DNA from: CAVRGQ01 sp963720785 | GTDB taxonomy: Bacteria; Actinomycetota; Acidimicrobiia; IMCC26256; DASPTH01 | Length of the DNA: 64,000 bases | NCBI GenBank assembly: GCA_963720785.1 | Contig: CAVRGQ010000008.1 | Location: forward strand, 949,667-1,013,666 | Direction of reading: 5' to 3' | In this document: one piece after another, positions 61,537 to 64,000 of the stretch | How the letters are laid out: each line of letters begins with the position of its first letter | How positions within the stretch are numbered: the first letter of the stretch is position 1 | The notes under the pieces: model-generated | Databases searched by the model: none | Told to the model about the DNA's origin: nothing | Seen by the model: the letters and a program-made list of their open reading frames with translations, nothing else | Position numbers and translations under genes: made by a program

Positions 61537-61856
61537 CTTCCCCCTGACTCTCGACTCTTGATGGAACGCCTCAACATGCCATTCCGCGCGGCGAAGCGTA
61601 GAAGCTGCTTACCGATCTTCGACGGCACCGCCGCGACCCGCGGATTGCCGGTCAGGCAGTCGATCGGCGAGGAACGCCCCGCGGCGTGGGTCGAACGACG
61701 CACCGAGGCGTCTGGACTCCGGCGCGTTCTCGTGCGAGCGAGCCCGGAATCCACAGTCAGCGACTCGTAGGCGCGCTGCTCGTCGCTGTGGCCCGAGGGG
61801 ATTGGTAGGGATGAAGCCGCAGGAACGCGAGTGAATGGCGCCGTCTTCGGATTCGA
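61537..61856. other. Intergenic region, no feature recognised
   Basis: 320 bases between the start of the DUF389 gene and the stop of the LapA-like gene. No coding pattern, clear palindrome or terminator was seen; it holds the upstream region of the DUF389 gene. Confidence 0.5.
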
Positions 61857-62150
61857 CTACTGCGAACTCGGCGAGTCGCCGGTTGGCGGGTGCTCGTTGC
61901 GGTCTTGGTGCTCTCGGAGTCGGCGGAGTTCGGGTGCAGCCATGTGTCGGGCGATCAGCCCGCCCGCCACTGCACCGAGCAGAGCCGCCACCATCAGACC
62001 GATCCACAGTGGTGCGGTCACCTGGGGGATGAAGAATCGGATCTTCGTTTCCCTCCAGTTCTCCACGACGAAAATGAAGACCAGCACCCCGAGCACGACG
62101 CCGAGGACCAGACGTGGGTTCGTGCGCGTTTTCGGGTCGGGCTGCATCAT
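61857..62150 (-). CDS. LapA-like (DUF1049) small membrane protein
   Basis: A 97-residue protein with two transmembrane helices, LVLGVVLGVLVFIFVVEN and WIGLMVAALLGAVAGGLIAR, separated by an ENWRETKIRFFIP loop, then a charged tail (ELRRLREHQDRNE). This is the lipopolysaccharide-assembly protein A/DUF1049 layout, a scaffold found well beyond Gram-negatives. The double ATG start has no clear Shine-Dalgarno. Confidence 0.8.
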   Translation of the reverse strand: MMQPDPKTRTNPRLVLGVVLGVLVFIFVVENWRETKIRFFIPQVTAPLWIGLMVAALLGAVAGGLIARHMAAPELRRLREHQDRNEHPPTGDSPSSQ

Positions 62151-62578
62151 GCAGCGAGTGTGTCACTTTCTGCCCGTGTACGGGGAGCGGACCATCCCGA
62201 TCCTGGCGGGGTCTGGAACGAGGCAGAGCACGGTTGCCTCGTCGGGCACTGGCGGCCCAGGGAGACGACCCGCGCGAACTCTCCCGGAGGACCATTCGGC
62301 CATGGCGTGTCGATGTACTCGCCGCACATGATGACGGCAGAGACCGTCAATCGGTCAGCTTCGGGCCATTGGGCCACCGGGGGAGTACGAAGTGCCAGCC
62401 CGTCTCGGGAGGGAGAGCAGTCGGGAAGCGTCATCGGACAAGTTCTCGAGCCGGCGAAGAACGTGGTTGGTGACCCTTGCCGGCGCACGACTCGACCATC
62501 GTCACCGGGTGCGGTCGTAGCGGCCGGGCGGACCGTCTTGCTGATCTGGGTGGGCCGGCCGGACCTCAGAGGTCGGGG

Positions 62579-62657
62579 CGACTCGAAGACCGGATCAGCG
62601 AATGTGCACGCCGGAGATGGCGCGGGCGATCACCAGGCGCTGCACCTCGGAGGTGCC
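62579..62657. repeat. 79-bp dispersed repeat, copy B
   Basis: Matches 56466-56544 at 74 of 79 positions by eye. Confidence 0.85.
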
Positions 62658-62683
62658 TTCGAAGATCGTGTAGCTCCTCTGGC
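62595..62683 (-). pseudogene. Remnant of an acyl-CoA dehydrogenase 3' end, copy B
   Basis: Minus-strand SYTIFEGTSEVQRLVIARA, then ISGVHIR and TGA: the conserved C-terminus of an acyl-CoA dehydrogenase (compare IFEGTSEIQ of the family). Upstream residues do not resemble the family. It keeps about nine codons more than copy A. Confidence 0.8.
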
Positions 62684-63390
62684 CCCGTCCGGGCAGTACC
62701 TGGGAGTAAGCGGCAGAACGGGTTTCCGTCCGACGCGTGCCGATGAATCCGGGCAGATTCGACGCGTTGTAGGGATAAGTAGGGATGCCCGAACTCGAAG
62801 ATCAGTTCGAAGATCCTCGGACTCCGGGCTCGCACGGAAGGGTTCCAGTCACAGCGACACCCACCCACGTTTGGCCGTGGCGTCGACGAACTCGCGGTGT
62901 AACCCCACGCTCCCAGCAAGCGCCCAACGACACGATGGAGCGCGCTCCCGCACGGGCGCGTTCTGGGATGCATCGCCCGCTCCCGACGTGCCGTTCTGCG
63001 CTCTCGATCTCGCCTTGCCATGAACGTTCGGTGCGCGCGTTCGGTGCTCAGCACGGGAGCGTCGAAAGGAAGTTCTGGCGTGTTGCGACGAAACGAGCAT
63101 CGCGTCGGGAGATGACACGTATACGCGAGTGCCGAGCTGTCGATCGCCATCGCCGACACTGTCGAAGCGATGCATGCGCACCGCCCTGTACCAACCAGGT
63201 CTCGGCATCGACGCCGCGCTTCACGCCATCAACGACGGACGCGACCTTCGAGGAATGCGAAGTCGTTCGTCGCGCCGACGACGCTTCGGTTCGCGATCTG
63301 CGCGTAGCGGTACTCGGCCATTGCCGCGACTTCTGTGCCCGCGCACCCTCGCCGGTACTGCCACACGAAACAATTCGAGATAGAAGGGTC

Positions 63391-63399
63391 TGATACGAT
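63391..63399 (+). promoter_or_regulatory. Extended -10 promoter candidate
   Basis: TGATACGAT, an extended -10 (TGnTACGAT-like), about 95 nt upstream of the ATG at 63494; the best promoter match in this region. Confidence 0.35.
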
Positions 63400-63493
63400 G
63401 CGCTCTGTGACGACCACGTCGTTTCAGCCGTGAGAAGAGTCCAGCGATGACCAACTCGTCGCGTGCGGTCGAGCAGTCAGGGTCGGGTGTTTG

Positions 63494-63955
63494 ATGGGCG
63501 AGTTCGACCTGTCCGAATTGGGTGATCGGCTCGCCATCCGCCGTCTGGTCGACGACTACGCCAGAGCGGCGGACCGCGTCGATGGGGCGGCAGCGGGTGA
63601 CTGCTTCGCCCCGGATGGGGTGCTGCGGACCTTCTACCGGGGTCAGGTCGAACCGGTTCGGATGCGCACCGGGCCCGACGACATCGCGGCCGCGTTCGCC
63701 GGACTCTCTCGTTACGAGGTCACGCTGCACGTGGTTGCCAACCACTACATCGAGCTCGACGGCAACACGGCGACGGGCGAGACCTACTGCTTGGCTCATC
63801 ACATCCATGACGCCGACGACGGCAGCGGGAAACTCGACTACGTGATGGCCATCCGCTACCTCGATCGCTACCGACGCATCGCAGATGGTTGGCGGATCAC
63901 CCAACGAGACATGCACCTCCAGTTCACCGAGGACCGCCCTGTCGTCGGGCCGTGA
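63494..63955 (+). CDS. SnoaL-like / NTF2-fold protein
   Basis: A 153-residue NTF2-like protein: GDRLAIRRLVDDYARAADRVD helix, the AGDCFAPDGVLRTFYRG segment, VTLHVVANHYIELDGNTATG and YLDRYRRIADGWRITQRDMH strands. Tyr, Asp and His in these strands occupy the pocket positions used by steroid-isomerase- and scytalone-dehydratase-like members. The ATG overlaps the TGA of a 15-codon upstream frame. It is at the window edge, so its operon cannot be seen. Confidence 0.85.
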   Translation: MGEFDLSELGDRLAIRRLVDDYARAADRVDGAAAGDCFAPDGVLRTFYRGQVEPVRMRTGPDDIAAAFAGLSRYEVTLHVVANHYIELDGNTATGETYCLAHHIHDADDGSGKLDYVMAIRYLDRYRRIADGWRITQRDMHLQFTEDRPVVGP

Positions 63956-64000
63956 AACCGTACGACGCGAAGTTCCTCGCCATCAGACCGTCTGCGTCTA

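Larger units (their letters stand above)
62151..63493. other. 1.3-kb region without an intact gene
   Basis: Bases lack the strong codon-position bias of the rest of the window. Content: possible decayed minus-strand coding at 62165-62488 (a stretch ending GMVRSPYTGRK and stop); the acyl-CoA dehydrogenase remnant at 62595-62683; a segment at 62922-62950 repeated near 56567; the promoter at 63391-63399; and a possible 15-codon leader ORF (63447-63494) ending TGATG on the start of the NTF2-fold gene. I cannot support any full gene here. Confidence 0.5.

Noticed and set aside
62147..62488. A 113-residue minus-strand protein
   Set aside because: Composition lacks the window's codon bias and no family motif is present; a decayed gene is possible but unsupported.
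62785..63393. Plus-strand frame of 202 codons
   Set aside because: Arg/Ser/Thr-rich with no fold-like pattern, overlaps other equally open frames and lacks a ribosome site.
56212..63493. Insertion sequence or prophage explaining the duplicated acyl-CoA dehydrogenase ends
   Set aside because: No transposase, integrase or terminal inverted repeats were seen around either copy.

Overview
The window is a uniformly GC-rich bacterial chromosome segment with actinobacterial habits: many GTG starts, ATGA/GTGA/TGATG stop-start overlaps, several promoters of the form TANNNT placed 6-8 nt before a start codon with no Shine-Dalgarno (leaderless mRNAs), TetR-dominated regulation, F420-type (luciferase-like) oxidoreductases and several copies of each acyl-CoA enzyme. 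I infer a high-GC actinobacterium, perhaps an Acidimicrobiia-type lineage; there is no rRNA, tRNA or marker gene here to prove it.

Bases 1-48.5k form a dense catalogue of lipid, terpenoid or steroid-like catabolism: 3 acyl-CoA dehydrogenases, 4 enoyl-CoA hydratase-family proteins, 3 AMP-forming acyl-CoA ligases, 2 CaiB/BaiF CoA-transferases, 5 SDRs, 3 P450s (a fourth lies at 48.6-49.8k), 2 Baeyer-Villiger-type monooxygenases, 2 luciferase-like oxidoreductases, 2 ACMSD-type amidohydrolases, 2 DapB-like reductases, 3 APH-like phosphotransferases, 2 NTF2-fold (SnoaL-like) proteins, a carboxyltransferase, an AhpD-like protein and an MFS exporter. They sit in short operons arranged head to head. 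The likely theme is oxygenation, ring or chain cleavage, CoA activation and beta-oxidation of a hydrophobic substrate that cannot be named from sequence.

The most unusual locus is the minus-strand operon 10122-6532. It encodes a UGSC-motif selenoprotein (an in-frame UGA read as selenocysteine, Sec94-Gly-Ser-Cys97), its usual companion protein, a KAS III-like enzyme with substituted catalytic residues, and a CrtC/AttH-like lipocalin-type protein. It is divergent from an SDR / NTF2-fold / P450 / CoA-ligase / CoA-transferase operon. A 16-bp palindrome close to AAACGTCTAGACGTTT recurs in several promoter regions and suggests that one unidentified regulator ties these operons together.

Bases 48.5-56.2k hold a P450, a TetR-controlled ABC exporter with a perfect palindromic operator, a secreted DUF642-like protein, a TetR/esterase divergent pair and an ABC solute-binding protein paralogous to the partial one at base 1. 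Bases 56.2-64k are looser: two decayed copies of an acyl-CoA dehydrogenase 3' end, small membrane and envelope proteins (DUF4190-type, DUF389, LapA-like), an acidic DxDG-repeat protein, and a final NTF2-fold gene.

Ten otherwise well-conserved genes carry a single-base frame break. Either the assembly has indel errors or many genes are decaying; I describe each as one gene and give the break position. No CRISPR, rRNA, tRNA, insertion sequence or prophage was found.
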